Source: Roseospira navarrensis
GTDB taxonomy: Bacteria; Pseudomonadota; Alphaproteobacteria; Rhodospirillales; Rhodospirillaceae
Direction of reading: 5' to 3'
Length of the DNA stretch: 64,000 nt
NCBI RefSeq assembly: GCF_009601025.1
Contig: NZ_WIVE01000002.1
Location: 1 to 64,000, forward strand
Under the pieces are notes generated by a model, which searched no databases, was not told the DNA's origin, and saw only the letters and a list, made by a program, of their open reading frames with translations. This document shows, piece after piece, positions 18,223 to 27,581 of this stretch. The translations under genes were made by a program, and so were the position numbers. Positions within the stretch are counted from its first letter, which is position 1. Every line of letters starts with the position of its first letter.

Positions 18223-18873
18223 TCAGAACATCGACTCCTGAGAGCCAGGCGCCGCCCGTCCCTCGCCGCCCGGTTCGTCGTCATCGATGGCGAGCGCCCC
18301 ATCCCAGGCGGTCAGGAGCCCCCGCACCGCCTCAAAAGGGCGGTCCGGGTCGAGCCACGCGGCCTCGGCCTCGGCGTCCGTCAGGAACGCCGGCATGCGG
18401 TGATGCAGCGCGGCCATCTGCTCGGTCGCGGGGCGGGTGATGACGGTGAACCGGCCCCGGTCATCCACCAGGCCGGCCATGGCGTGCACCGGCGCATCGG
18501 CCCGCCCGATCCGGTGGCGGCGCTTGCGGGCCCTGGCCGGCGCGCCGGGCACGGGCGTCCACTCATAAAACGCGCTCAGCGGGACGAGGCAGCGGTTGCC
18601 CAAGACCGGCCGGAACGTGGGTTTCTCGGTCAGGGTCTCGGCCCGGGCATTGATGAGCGGCTTGGTGTCCCAATCCACCGCGAACCCCCAGGGCAGCGCG
18701 ATGGGTACCCGGCGCGGCCCGATCACGGGCACGCGGTCGGTCGGCCGGATCTCGGCTTTCGGCAGCCCGTCCAGCGCGGCGCGGGTCGCCGCGTCCTCGT
18801 CCGGCGGGGCGGTCAGGCCGAAGCGCGCCAGCAGGTCGGCGGGCGCCACATTGAGTTCGAAACGCGAGCACAT
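18223..18873 (-). CDS. SRAP-domain abasic-site shield protein (HMCES/YedK family)
   Basis: 216 residues beginning MCSRFEL. After removal of Met1 the family's Cys2 forms a covalent link with abasic sites in single-stranded DNA, shielding them. Other family residues are visible: PLINARAET (Asn), LSAFYEW (Glu) and LHHRMPAFL (His). Also present are LPWGFAVDW and RCLVPLSAF. An open frame continues upstream of this ATG, but it is antisense to the next gene and lacks similarity; the MCSRF start is required for catalysis. It is transcribed away from the SDR gene, with 48 bases between their starts. Confidence 0.93.
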   Translation of the reverse strand: MCSRFELNVAPADLLARFGLTAPPDEDAATRAALDGLPKAEIRPTDRVPVIGPRRVPIALPWGFAVDWDTKPLINARAETLTEKPTFRPVLGNRCLVPLSAFYEWTPVPGAPARARKRRHRIGRADAPVHAMAGLVDDRGRFTVITRPATEQMAALHHRMPAFLTDAEAEAAWLDPDRPFEAVRGLLTAWDGALAIDDDEPGGEGRAAPGSQESMF

Positions 18874-18921
18874 GCCGGGTAGGATGGGGCGCTTCCCAGA
18901 CCCCCGCAAGGACCCCCGCCG

Positions 18922-19725
18922 ATGTCGGATGCCAACGACCCCCTCGCCTGCCCCGTCGATCACAGCGCCATGAAGGAGGCCGCGCCGAAATACACCGGCC
19001 AGTCGGTGCTCATCACCGGCGCCAGCCAGGGCATCGGTCACGCCATCGCCGCCCGTTTCATGGCCGAGGGCTGGCGTGTCATCACCTGCGCCCGCCGCGA
19101 CGTGCCGGCCCATTGCCGCCGCGATCCCCTGTGGACGCACCACTTCGTCGCAGACCTGGGCCAGCCGGACAGCCTGGACGAGTTCGCCCGCCAGGCCAAC
19201 GAGGCCCTGGGCGACGAGCCCCTTCACGCCCTCATCAACAACGCCGGTGTCTCGCCCAAGACCCCCTACAAGGAGCGCCTGGGCATCCTCAACGGCTCGC
19301 TGGAGGGCTGGCATGACGTATTCGAGCTGAACTTCTTCGCGCCCCTGCGTCTGGCCCGGGCGATGAGCGTCAAGCTCGCGCGCGGCAAGGGCACGGTCAT
19401 CAACATCACGTCCATCGCCGGGCACTACGTGCACCCGTTCGCCGGGTCGGCCTATTCCACCTCCAAGGCCGGGCTCTCCGGCCTGACCCGCGAGATGGCG
19501 GCGGAGTTCGCGCAGTTGGGCGTGCGCGTGAACGCGGTCGCCCCCGGCGAGATCGCCACCGACATGATCAGCGAGGAGTACGAATCGCTGATCCCGCGCA
19601 TCCCGCTGGACCGCATGGGCTCGGTCGCCGACGTGGCGGGCGTGGTCTTCCGGCTGTGCGACGCCGATTTCAGCTACGTGACCGGCAACGAGGTGTTCGT
19701 GGACGGCGGGCAGCGGCTTCTTTAG
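18922..19725 (+). CDS. Short-chain dehydrogenase/reductase
   Basis: 267-residue classical SDR. After a 25-residue leader, the NAD(P) site TGASQGIGHAIA appears, then the INNAG block, catalytic Ser in NITSIAG, and YSTSK (Tyr and Lys). It ends with GNEVFVDGGQRLL, as in FabG-like reductases. The substrate is not predictable. It is distinct from the true fabG in the fatty-acid cluster at 53 kb. Confidence 0.88.
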   Translation: MSDANDPLACPVDHSAMKEAAPKYTGQSVLITGASQGIGHAIAARFMAEGWRVITCARRDVPAHCRRDPLWTHHFVADLGQPDSLDEFARQANEALGDEPLHALINNAGVSPKTPYKERLGILNGSLEGWHDVFELNFFAPLRLARAMSVKLARGKGTVINITSIAGHYVHPFAGSAYSTSKAGLSGLTREMAAEFAQLGVRVNAVAPGEIATDMISEEYESLIPRIPLDRMGSVADVAGVVFRLCDADFSYVTGNEVFVDGGQRLL

Positions 19726-19839
19726 CCGCCGCATGGAACCGAGCGGCCCCTTCGCCGGTTTCCTGGGAGCACGGGGGCTCGACCATCACGACGGTCGGGA
19801 CCCCGAAACCCGGAACACCCACGAGAGGGGACCGCCACC

Positions 19840-20004
19840 ATGACCATCACCATCAACAGCCTTCAGCCCATCATTTCGCTGGTCGCCGGCATTCTGATTC
19901 TGGTCTGGCCCAAGCTGCTGAACTACATCATCGCGGGCTACCTGATCCTGGCCGGGATCCTGGGACTGGTCGGGGGCGCCAACATGGCCGGGATGCATAT
20001 GTGA
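19840..20004 (+). CDS. Small DUF3096-like membrane protein
   Basis: A 54-residue protein: a short N-terminus (MTITINSLQP), then two hydrophobic stretches (IISLVAGILILVWP and NYIIAGYLILAGILGLVGG) joined by KLL. This pattern fits the small DUF3096 inner-membrane proteins common in proteobacteria, whose function is unknown. AGAGGGG lies about ten bases before the ATG. It probably has its own transcription unit. Confidence 0.75.
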   Translation: MTITINSLQPIISLVAGILILVWPKLLNYIIAGYLILAGILGLVGGANMAGMHM

Positions 20005-20078
20005 TCCGGATCGGGTGGCCTTATACCAACGGCAGGAGGCTTTGACCGTCAGGACGGATGCGACAGCAAGAAAGGGTT

Positions 20079-20192
20079 GTCATCCTGAAGAAGCGAAGCG
20101 ACTGAAGGATCTCGGGAGGACGGGTGAGTCCGGGCCGGCCGACGCACGCGCCAGCCCGGGATCCTTCGCCGTTTTCAACGGCTCACGATGAC
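20079..20192. repeat. Imperfect inverted repeat related to the MITE core
   Basis: The left arm at 20079-20116 carries GTCATCCTGAAG, GCGAAGCG and CTGAAGGATCTCG, the same words as the right half of the 217-bp elements. The right arm at 20155-20192 is its imperfect inverse (25 of 38 positions). Neither the AT-rich centre nor the CAGGTTAAC ends are present. It is probably a separate member of the same intergenic repeat family. The surrounding gap, 20005-20240, holds nothing else. Confidence 0.65.
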
Positions 20193-20240
20193 GCGCAAGC
20201 GGCCGTGAGAGTCGCGCCCTCCTCACCGATCATCCTGCTC

Positions 20241-21536
20241 TCAAACCGTCCGCACCAGCCGCGCCGCATAGAACCCGTCCATGCCGCCGGTGTCGGACTG
20301 GTGGCACGGCAGGGTGCGCAGGTCGCCCTCCGGCGTGAGCAGATCGGACAGGCCGCCCACCTCGTCCGGCGTGACGGGATCCCGGATCAGGTCCGCGCGC
20401 CGCGCCAGAGCGGCGGCGATCACACCCGGTCCCTCCTCCGGCTGCAACGAGCACACGCAGTAGACCAGCGTGCCGCCCGGCCTGAGCAGGCCCAGCGCCG
20501 CATCCAGCAGCGCGGTCTGCAGGTGGGCGAGGCCGGCCGTCGCCTCGGGCGTTTTCAGCCACAGCGCATCCGGATGCCGCCGCAGGGTGCCGGTTGCGGA
20601 ACACGGGGCGTCCAGCAACACCGCATCGAACGGGCCGTCCGGCGGCGTCCAGGCCAGGGCATCGGCGGCGATCACCTGCGCGGACAGTCCGGTGCGGGCC
20701 AGATTCTCCCGCACGCGGTTGAGTCGGCCGTCGGAGCGGTCCAGCGCCACCACCTCGGCCCCCGTCGCGGCCAGTTGCAGGGTCTTGCCGCCAGGGGCCG
20801 CGCACAGGTCGGCCACCCGCCTCCCGGGGCCCGCCCGCAGTAGGCGCGCGGGCAGCGCGGCGGCGGCGTCCTGCACCCACCACGCGCCCTCGACAAAGCC
20901 CGGCAGGTCGGGGACCGGCGGATGATCGGCCGGCAGCCGCATCGTGCCCGTCGGCAGCGCGACGGCCCCCAGGCGCTCCGCCCAGACCGGGACCTGTTCC
21001 GGGTCCTTCAGGGTCAGATCCAGCGGTGCGGGATTCTGGTGCGCGCCGGCGATGGCGCGCGCGGCGTCCTCGCCGTACGCCCGGGCCCACGCGGTCCACA
21101 GCCAGTCCGGCGTGTTCAGGCGTGGGCCGTCCTGCGCCGCCCACCAGGCCCGACCCTCCCGGTCCAGCCGACGCAGCACGGCGTTGACGAGGCTCTTGTG
21201 CCCGCCCTGGCGGGCCGCGACGCACAGGTCCACGGCGGTGGTGACGGCGGCGTGGGGCGGCATCTCCAGCACGAGAAGCTGGGCCGCGCCCAGCCGCATC
21301 ACATGGCGCACGGGGCGCGCCTTGGCCGGCAGCGGGCGGTCCAGGCAGCGATCCAGCAGAGCGTCGATGCGGCCCAGGTGCCGCAGGGTGGCCGCGACCA
21401 GCGAATGGACGAAGGCCCGGTCGCGCGGCGCCAGATCGCCCACGGCCCCGCCCAGAACCTCATCGAGGGGGCGGCCCTTGTCGAGCACCTGGCGGAGCAC
21501 CGCAAGCGCGGCACGGCGGGAGGGGATGGCGGTCAT
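20241..21536 (-). CDS. rsmB: RsmB-like 16S rRNA cytosine-C5 methyltransferase
   Basis: 431 residues. The N-terminal NusB-like RNA-binding domain (to about 135) contains DRAFVHSLVAATLRHLGRID and KSLVNAVLRR. The C-terminal class I methyltransferase has motif I VADLCAAPGGKTLQLA, the conserved cysteine in LDAPCSATGTLRRHPD (motif IV) and the catalytic cysteine in VYCVCSLQPEEG (motif VI). Both cysteines of the RsmB/NOP family are present. It likely methylates C967-type cytosine in 16S rRNA. Specificity is by family, since alphaproteobacteria often carry more than one such paralogue. Confidence 0.9.
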   Translation of the reverse strand: MTAIPSRRAALAVLRQVLDKGRPLDEVLGGAVGDLAPRDRAFVHSLVAATLRHLGRIDALLDRCLDRPLPAKARPVRHVMRLGAAQLLVLEMPPHAAVTTAVDLCVAARQGGHKSLVNAVLRRLDREGRAWWAAQDGPRLNTPDWLWTAWARAYGEDAARAIAGAHQNPAPLDLTLKDPEQVPVWAERLGAVALPTGTMRLPADHPPVPDLPGFVEGAWWVQDAAAALPARLLRAGPGRRVADLCAAPGGKTLQLAATGAEVVALDRSDGRLNRVRENLARTGLSAQVIAADALAWTPPDGPFDAVLLDAPCSATGTLRRHPDALWLKTPEATAGLAHLQTALLDAALGLLRPGGTLVYCVCSLQPEEGPGVIAAALARRADLIRDPVTPDEVGGLSDLLTPEGDLRTLPCHQSDTGGMDGFYAARLVRTV

Positions 21537-21573
21537 CCGCGCCGTCTACGCCCCGCCGGCTCGCAGGTCAAGG

Positions 21574-22539
21574 TCATCCCCAGGGACCGCGCCGCCGCCG
21601 ACGTCCGCCAGCCGCGCCGGTGGAGGGGATTCGGGAGCTGGCGGCCGTCGTCGCCGCACCGCTGCCGCCCGGGGCCACGGTCGCGGCCACCGACCCCGTG
21701 CCCCCATGCGCCGCCATCTCGCGCAGGGCGCGGACCCGATTGGTGGTGGCCGGGTGGGTGCTGAACAGGCTGTCGTGTTTGTGGGCGTGCAGCGGGTTGA
21801 CGATGAACAGATGCGCCGTGGCCGGGTTGCGCTCGGCCGCGTGGTTGTCGATGGACTTCGCACCCCGCTCCAGCTTCTCCAGGGCGCTCGCCAGCCATTC
21901 CGGGTTGCCGGCGATGCGCGCGCCCTCGGCGTCGGCCCCGTACTCGTTGTGCCGCGAGATCGCCATCTGCACGATCATGGCCGCGACGGGCGCCAGGATC
22001 GCCACCAGAATCGCCCCCACGATCCCCAGCGGGTTGTCGCGGTTGCCCCCGAAGAACAGCGCGAAGTTGGCCAGCATGCCGATGGCGCCGGCGATGGTCG
22101 CCGTGATCGTCATGGTCAGCGTGTCGCGGTTCTTCACGTGCGCCAGTTCGTGGGCCATCACGCCCGCGACCTCCTCGCGGCTCATCACGTTGAGCAGGCC
22201 CGTGGTTGCCGCCACGGCGGCATTCCGCGGGTTTCGCCCCGTCGCGAAGGCGTTCGGCTGCGGCGTGTTGATGATATAGACCTTGGGCATGGGCAGGTCC
22301 GCCCGGCGCGCCAGATCGCGCACCAGACCCACGAACTCCGGGGCCTCCTGCTCGGTGACCTGACGGGCGCCGTGCATGGACAGCACCGCCTTGTCGGAGT
22401 TCCAGTAGGCGAAAAAGTTCATGCCGAGCGCCACCAGCAGCGCCAGGATCATGCCCCCGGCCCCGCCGATCATGTAACCGACGGTCAGGAACAGGCCGGT
22501 CATGGCGGCCAGCAGCAGGGCGACACGGGCGAACGACAT
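21574..22539 (-). CDS. htpX: Zinc membrane protease HtpX
   Basis: 321-residue M48 peptidase of the inner membrane, which clears misfolded membrane proteins under stress. Two N-terminal hydrophobic segments are followed by [12 protein letters not shown], the zinc site [10 protein letters not shown] and two more hydrophobic stretches. The downstream Glu ligand lies in [10 protein letters not shown]. The start at 22539 is supported by GGAGG; a longer frame to 22599 lacks support. The last 40 residues are low-complexity Gly/Ala/Ser, then RRRRRG, an unusual tail. Same strand as rsmB, 37 bases upstream of it. Confidence 0.95.
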   Translation of the reverse strand: MSFARVALLLAAMTGLFLTVGYMIGGAGGMILALLVALGMNFFAYWNSDKAVLSMHGARQVTEQEAPEFVGLVRDLARRADLPMPKVYIINTPQPNAFATGRNPRNAAVAATTGLLNVMSREEVAGVMAHELAHVKNRDTLTMTITATIAGAIGMLANFALFFGGNRDNPLGIVGAILVAILAPVAAMIVQMAISRHNEYGADAEGARIAGNPEWLASALEKLERGAKSIDNHAAERNPATAHLFIVNPLHAHKHDSLFSTHPATTNRVRALREMAAHGGTGSVAATVAPGGSGAATTAASSRIPSTGAAGGRRRRRGPWG

Positions 22540-22658
22540 GGAGGGTCCTCCCCAAAGCGGCGGAAAAGCGCCTTCGAGATAGGATCGGGGGCGGTGCATT
22601 CAACTAAATTCCTGGTAAGCTCTTCGTCGGTGTGACGGTCCGGACGGCGGAGGGCGGC

Positions 22659-23567
22659 ATGGGGCGCGGAACGGTCGGTGGAACGCAGCGGCGATACGCC
22701 GCCCTTGTCGTCGGGCTCGCGGCGCTGCTCGCCGCATCGCCGGTCGCGGCGGGGGAGAGCGCCTGGTCCCGGCAGACCGAGCCCGCGCCCGGCCCGGCCC
22801 GGGTGATCGGCGGGTATACTCACGGATGCATCGCCGGCGCGGTCGCCCTGCCCCTCGACGGCCCGGGCTACACGGTGCTCCGGCCGCAGCGCCTGCGCTA
22901 TTTCGGACATCCCGCGCTGATCGCCGTGATCCGCGACCTGGGGGCCTGGGCCGACCGCCACGGCTGGGGCACCCTGCTGGTGGGCGACCTGTCGCAGCCG
23001 CGCGGCGGCCCCATGAGCTACGGCCACGCCAGCCACGAGGCCGGTCTTGACGCCGACATCTGGTTGCGCCTGCTGCCGCCGGGCCAGCGCCTGTCGGACG
23101 CGGAGCGGCGCGACCCCACTCCGGTGTCCATGGTGCGGACGGGCGCGCCGACCGCCGATCCCGCCGTGTGGACCGACACCCATGCCGCCCTGGTGCGCGC
23201 CGCCGCCCAGGACCCTCGTGTGGCCCGCCTGTTCGTCAACCCGGCGATCAAGGCCACGCTCTGCCGGGCCTTCCCGCCGGACGCCGACGGCAACACACGC
23301 TGGCTCCAGAAGGTCCGGGCCTGGTACGGGCACGATTCGCACGTCCACATCCGGCTGCACTGTCCTTCGGACAGTCCGGGCTGTGTGCCGCAGGACCCGC
23401 CGCCGCCCGGAGCCGGATGCGAGGCCGAGGGGTTCGCCTGGTGGGCGAACAGAATTGCCGATCGTCTCACCCAAAAGGCGTCCGCACCCGCGCCGGTGGC
23501 CGCGCCTGTTGCCGGGCCGCCGCAATCCGTGCCCGAGGCCTGCGGCGGCGTCCTGTCGTCTCGATAA
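22659..23567 (+). CDS. mepA: Penicillin-insensitive murein endopeptidase MepA-like
   Basis: 302 residues with an N-terminal signal peptide (RRYAALVVGLAALLAASPVAAGES). It is a LAS-type zinc peptidase that cuts D-Ala-meso-DAP cross-links in periplasmic peptidoglycan. Metal and catalytic blocks: SYGHASHEAGLDADIW (His and Asp ligands) and GHDSHVHIRLHCP (C-terminal His). Six or more cysteines occur, as in other MepA. The ATG at 22659 with GGAGGGC upstream is preferred to GTG 22632. The next gene is an L,D-transpeptidase, so the pair remodels cell wall. Confidence 0.9.
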   Translation: MGRGTVGGTQRRYAALVVGLAALLAASPVAAGESAWSRQTEPAPGPARVIGGYTHGCIAGAVALPLDGPGYTVLRPQRLRYFGHPALIAVIRDLGAWADRHGWGTLLVGDLSQPRGGPMSYGHASHEAGLDADIWLRLLPPGQRLSDAERRDPTPVSMVRTGAPTADPAVWTDTHAALVRAAAQDPRVARLFVNPAIKATLCRAFPPDADGNTRWLQKVRAWYGHDSHVHIRLHCPSDSPGCVPQDPPPPGAGCEAEGFAWWANRIADRLTQKASAPAPVAAPVAGPPQSVPEACGGVLSSR

Positions 23568-23654
23568 CGGGTGTGCATGGATGTATGCTCAGGAGCTGCG
23601 GTGACGGCCCGCCCGGCACCATGCGGCAGCGCTCAACAGAAGGTTGATCGGTCC

Positions 23655-25415
23655 ATGATCCAGATCCCGCTGAACACAGCACGCCCCTTCCCGCCCTCTC
23701 GGCCCAGCGTCGGCGGCCGGCTGGCCTTGGGCATGGGCGCGCTGCTGCTCATCCCCGCTTTGGCGGCCTGCGTGACGACCCCGCCGGAGGGCGAGACGGA
23801 CCTTGGTCTGCTGCTGCTGGCGCGCATCCAGAACGGCTCCGACGGATCGGCGGCGGGGGACCCGACCGGCACCGCGACAACCGAAGCCCTGAAGGCCCTG
23901 GTGGAATCCGGGACCGCTGACGCCTCGACCCGGCCCCAGGATGCCGCCCTCGTCCAGGCGTTCTACGCCGGGCGCGGCTTCGCGCCGGCGTGGACCGACG
24001 GAACGGGCCCCACGGCCCGGGGACAGGCGGTCCGGGATGTGCTCGTGACCGCCTGGGCGGACGCCATCCCCGATATCGCGGTTCCGCCCGTGCCCGAGGC
24101 CGAGGCCGGCGCGCCCGTGCCGCCGGCGGCCGTGGCGCGGCATGATCTGGCCGTGACGCGCGCGCTGGCGACCTACGCTGGGCGCGCGCTGCAACGCCGG
24201 GTCGTCTGGGCGCCGCGCATCCCCGATGGCACCCTGGGCGCCCTGCGCGAGATCGCGGCGGAGAACCCGGCCGCCGAGCCGCCCGGCCGCCTGTTCCGCC
24301 TCGTCTCCGACGACGACCGCACGGCGCGCCTGCGCCGTGGCCTGTTGCGGTATCACGCCCTGGCCGAGGGCGGCGGCTGGCCCCGCGTGAACCCGGACGG
24401 CGCCAAGATCGAACCCGGCGACCGCCATCCGGACGTGCCCCTGATCCGCGCCCGCCTGGCCGTGACCGGAGACCTGACGGACGAAAACGCCGGCCCCTCC
24501 GCCTCGGCCGCCGTGGATCCGACCCTGCTTGACCCGGTCCTCGCGGCCGCCGTGCGGCGGTTCCAGGCCCGCCACGGTCTGGCCATCGACGGCAAGGTGG
24601 GCCCCCAGACCCGCGCCGCCATGGCCATGCCGGCGGACCGGCGGCTGCGCCAGATGGCGCTCAACCTGAAACGCCTGCGGGCGCTGCCGCCGCTCCCCGA
24701 CGGACGCTCCATCGAGGTCAACATCGCGGGGGCGGCGCTGGAAGGACGCCAGGACGGCGAGACGGTGTTTCGCACCGACGTGATCGTCGGCATGCGTGAC
24801 CGGCCGACGCCGGAACTGCGCAGCGCCATCAACCAGCTTGTGCTGAACCCCACGTGGACGGTGCCCACCAGCATCGCCGAGAAGGACATCCTGCCCAAGT
24901 TGCGCAACGACCCCACCTATCTGACCTCGCACGGGTTCCAGGTGTTCGAGGGGTGGACCGGCGGCGCGGCCGAGCTGGACCCCTCCCAGATCGACTGGCA
25001 CGCGCCCGACGTGGATATTCGCGGCATGCGTCTGCGGCAGGCGCCCGGCCCGGGCAATGCCCTGGGCGAGATCAAGTTCCTGTTCCCGAACGACCATGAC
25101 GTCTATCTGCACAGCACGCCCAGCCGGGGTCTGTTCGCGCGCTCGACCCGCACGTTCAGTTCGGGATGCGTGCGGGTGCGCGATCCGCTGGATCTGGCGA
25201 CCTTCATCCTCGACGACCCTGGCACGTGGACCGCCGAAACGCTCCGGGACCGCATCCGGGCGGGCGGAACGCGCACGGTCCGTCCCGGCCAGTCCATCCC
25301 GGTGTCGATCATCTACCTGACGGCCTGGGTCGCGGAAGACGGGACGATTCACTTCCGTCGCGATGTTTACGGCACGGATGCCGGCGATCTCTCAACGGTC
25401 GCGGATCTGCGCTGA
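23655..25415 (+). CDS. L,D-transpeptidase (YcbB/LdtD-like), predicted lipoprotein
   Basis: 586 residues. It makes 3-3 cross-links in peptidoglycan. An N-terminal hydrophobic segment ends in LAAC (Cys39), a lipobox, so it may be lipid-anchored, which is unusual for LdtD-type enzymes. After it come a scaffold region, a peptidoglycan-binding domain (AVRRFQARHGLAIDGKVG) and a C-terminal YkuD catalytic domain with TWTVPTSIA, YLHSTPSRGLF and SSGCVRVRDP (nucleophile Cys). Length and order fit YcbB/LdtD. The start at 23655 follows GGTTGATCGGTCC; the frame upstream lacks similarity. It is 87 bases after mepA and probably co-expressed. Confidence 0.88.
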   Translation: MIQIPLNTARPFPPSRPSVGGRLALGMGALLLIPALAACVTTPPEGETDLGLLLLARIQNGSDGSAAGDPTGTATTEALKALVESGTADASTRPQDAALVQAFYAGRGFAPAWTDGTGPTARGQAVRDVLVTAWADAIPDIAVPPVPEAEAGAPVPPAAVARHDLAVTRALATYAGRALQRRVVWAPRIPDGTLGALREIAAENPAAEPPGRLFRLVSDDDRTARLRRGLLRYHALAEGGGWPRVNPDGAKIEPGDRHPDVPLIRARLAVTGDLTDENAGPSASAAVDPTLLDPVLAAAVRRFQARHGLAIDGKVGPQTRAAMAMPADRRLRQMALNLKRLRALPPLPDGRSIEVNIAGAALEGRQDGETVFRTDVIVGMRDRPTPELRSAINQLVLNPTWTVPTSIAEKDILPKLRNDPTYLTSHGFQVFEGWTGGAAELDPSQIDWHAPDVDIRGMRLRQAPGPGNALGEIKFLFPNDHDVYLHSTPSRGLFARSTRTFSSGCVRVRDPLDLATFILDDPGTWTAETLRDRIRAGGTRTVRPGQSIPVSIIYLTAWVAEDGTIHFRRDVYGTDAGDLSTVADLR

Positions 25416-25609
25416 GTTTCGCGGTTTCTGGAAAGAGTCCAGGCCCGGAGTCCAGCTTTCGCGCATTCTTTGTTGCTTTTGTCGCTGCGGTGCGCAATTT
25501 TGCTGTCCCTCCGGGGCTGCGGCCCCGGGTCGCATTGCACCGGCCCGCGCCGGCTTCCGCGCCGCGTGGGCTCACCGAACCACCCGGAAACCGCAGCGGA
25601 GCGCGCGCC

Positions 25610-27505
25610 ATGTCCGACGCCTACCAAGAAGCCCACGACCTGTCCCTGACGGACCCGGCAGCCTTCTGGGGCAAGGCTGCCGAGGACATCCATTGGGTCA
25701 AGCGGTGGGACAAGGTGCTCGACGAGTCCAACCCGCCCTTCTATCGCTGGTTCGTCGGCGGTGAGCTGAACACCTGCTACAACGCCGTGGATCGGCATGT
25801 GGAAGCCGGTCACGGCGATCGGGCCGCGATCATCTATGACAGCCCGATCACCGGGACCAAGCGCACCACCACGTATGCCGAACTGAAGCAGCAGACCGCA
25901 TCCTTCGCCGGCGTGCTGGCCGACCAGGGTGTGACCAAGGGCGACCGTGTCATCATCTATATGCCGATGGTGCCCGAAGCCCTGGTGGCCATGCTGGCCT
26001 GCGCCCGCCTGGGCGCCGTGCATTCGGTGGTGTTCGGCGGATTCGCCGCCAACGAGTTGGCGACCCGCATCAATGACGCCAAGCCCAAGGTGGTGGTGGC
26101 GGCGTCCTGCGGCCTGGAGCCGGGCCGCGTCATCGCCTACAAGCCGCTGCTGGACGAGGCCATCCGCGTGGCCACGCACAAGCCCGACCGCTGCGTCATC
26201 CTGCAGCGGGAGCAGAAGCCGGGTGACCTGATCGCCGGCCGTGACGTGGACTGGGCGGAGGCCGTCTCCTCGGCCCGTCCGCACGACTGCGTGCCGGTGC
26301 AGGCCACCGACCCGCTGTACATCCTGTACACCTCCGGCACCACCGGGCAGCCCAAGGGCGTGGTGCGCGACAACGGCGGGCACGCCGTCGCCCTGAAATG
26401 GACCATGAAGGCCATCTACAACATGGAGCCGGGCGAGGTGTACTGGGCCGCGTCCGACGTGGGCTGGGTCGTCGGGCACTCCTACATCTGCTACGGCCCG
26501 CTCCTGCACGGCTGCACCACGGTCGTGTTCGAGGGCAAGCCCGTGGGCACGCCCGACGCGGGCACCTTCTGGCGGGTCATCAGCGAGCACAAGATCCCGG
26601 TGCTGTTCACCGCGCCGACGGCCTTCCGCGCCATCAAGAAGGAAGACCCGAACGGCGAGTTGCTGCAGAAGTATGACCTGAGCCATTTCCGCACCCTGTT
26701 CCTGGCCGGCGAGCGCGCCGACCCGAACACCATCACCTGGGCGCAGGCTCAGCTCAAGGTGCCGGTCATCGACCACTGGTGGCAGACGGAAACCGGCTGG
26801 GCCATCGCCGCCAACTGCATGGGCCTGCAGGAATTCCCGGTCAAGTTGGGCTCGCCGACCAAGGCCGTGCCGGGCTGGAACGTCCAGGTCCTGGGCGAGG
26901 ACAAGCAGCCCGTCGCCCCCGGCCAGATCGGCGCCCTGGTCTGCAAGCTGCCGCTGCCTCCGGGCACGCTGCCGACGCTGTGGAATGCCGACGACCGCTT
27001 CCGTCAGGCGTACATGGACGAGTACCCGGGCTACTACAAGACGGGCGACGCCGGCTTCGTGGACGAAGAGGGCTACGTTTACGTCATGACCCGGACCGAC
27101 GACATCATCAACGTCGCCGGACACCGCCTGTCCACCGGCGCCATGGAAGAGGTGCTGGCCAATCACCCGGATGTGGCCGAGTGCGCCGTGATCGGCGTGC
27201 ACGACGACATGAAGGGGCAGATGCCGCTCGGTTTCCTGGTCCTCAAGGCCGGCGTGACAAAGCCGCACGCCGAGGTCGTGGCCGAGGCGGTCAAGATGGT
27301 GCGCGAGACCATCGGTCCCGTCGCGGCCTTCAAGAAGGCCCTGGTGGTCAACCGTCTGCCCAAGACCCGCTCCGGCAAGATCCTTCGCGGCACCATGCAG
27401 AAGATCGCCGACCACGAGGAGTTCAAGATGCCGGCGACCATCGACGATCCGGACATCCTGCCCGAGATCGAGGACGCGCTGAAGGAGGTCGGACTGGCCA
27501 AGTAA
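25610..27505 (+). CDS. prpE: Propionyl-CoA synthetase PrpE (acetyl-CoA synthetase family)
   Basis: 631-residue AMP-forming acyl-CoA synthetase. The P-loop-like motif YTSGTTGQPKG is followed by VVRDNGGHAVAL, characteristic of PrpE rather than Acs. Other blocks: WWQTETGW (adenylate), YKTGDAGFVDEEGYVYVMTRTDDIINVAGHRLSTG, and C-terminal RSGKILRGTM with the catalytic lysine that Pat-type enzymes acetylate. It activates propionate to propionyl-CoA; some activity with acetate is likely. Methylmalonyl-CoA mutase at 45-49 kb could finish the route to succinyl-CoA. Monocistronic, with a terminator just after the stop. The AT-rich TTCTTTGTTGCTTTTG at about 25468-25483 may be part of its promoter. Confidence 0.9.
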   Translation: MSDAYQEAHDLSLTDPAAFWGKAAEDIHWVKRWDKVLDESNPPFYRWFVGGELNTCYNAVDRHVEAGHGDRAAIIYDSPITGTKRTTTYAELKQQTASFAGVLADQGVTKGDRVIIYMPMVPEALVAMLACARLGAVHSVVFGGFAANELATRINDAKPKVVVAASCGLEPGRVIAYKPLLDEAIRVATHKPDRCVILQREQKPGDLIAGRDVDWAEAVSSARPHDCVPVQATDPLYILYTSGTTGQPKGVVRDNGGHAVALKWTMKAIYNMEPGEVYWAASDVGWVVGHSYICYGPLLHGCTTVVFEGKPVGTPDAGTFWRVISEHKIPVLFTAPTAFRAIKKEDPNGELLQKYDLSHFRTLFLAGERADPNTITWAQAQLKVPVIDHWWQTETGWAIAANCMGLQEFPVKLGSPTKAVPGWNVQVLGEDKQPVAPGQIGALVCKLPLPPGTLPTLWNADDRFRQAYMDEYPGYYKTGDAGFVDEEGYVYVMTRTDDIINVAGHRLSTGAMEEVLANHPDVAECAVIGVHDDMKGQMPLGFLVLKAGVTKPHAEVVAEAVKMVRETIGPVAAFKKALVVNRLPKTRSGKILRGTMQKIADHEEFKMPATIDDPDILPEIEDALKEVGLAK

Positions 27506-27539
27506 CCCGGCCTGAACCGCACCTGTCGCGTTAACGGAG

Positions 27540-27581
27540 CGGCCGGCACCCCCCCCTGGGGCGCGCCGGCCGTTCTGTTTT
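27540..27581 (+). terminator. Intrinsic terminator of prpE
   Basis: CGGCCGGC at 27540-27547 pairs with GCCGGCCG at 27565-27572. Inside, runs of C and G can pair further. The stem is followed by TTCTGTTTTG, a T-rich tail. Confidence 0.8.

Noticed and set aside
18874-19734. N-terminal extension of the SRAP gene by 287 codons
   Set aside because: SRAP catalysis needs Cys2 directly after Met1, so the true start is at 18873. The rest is antisense to the SDR gene.
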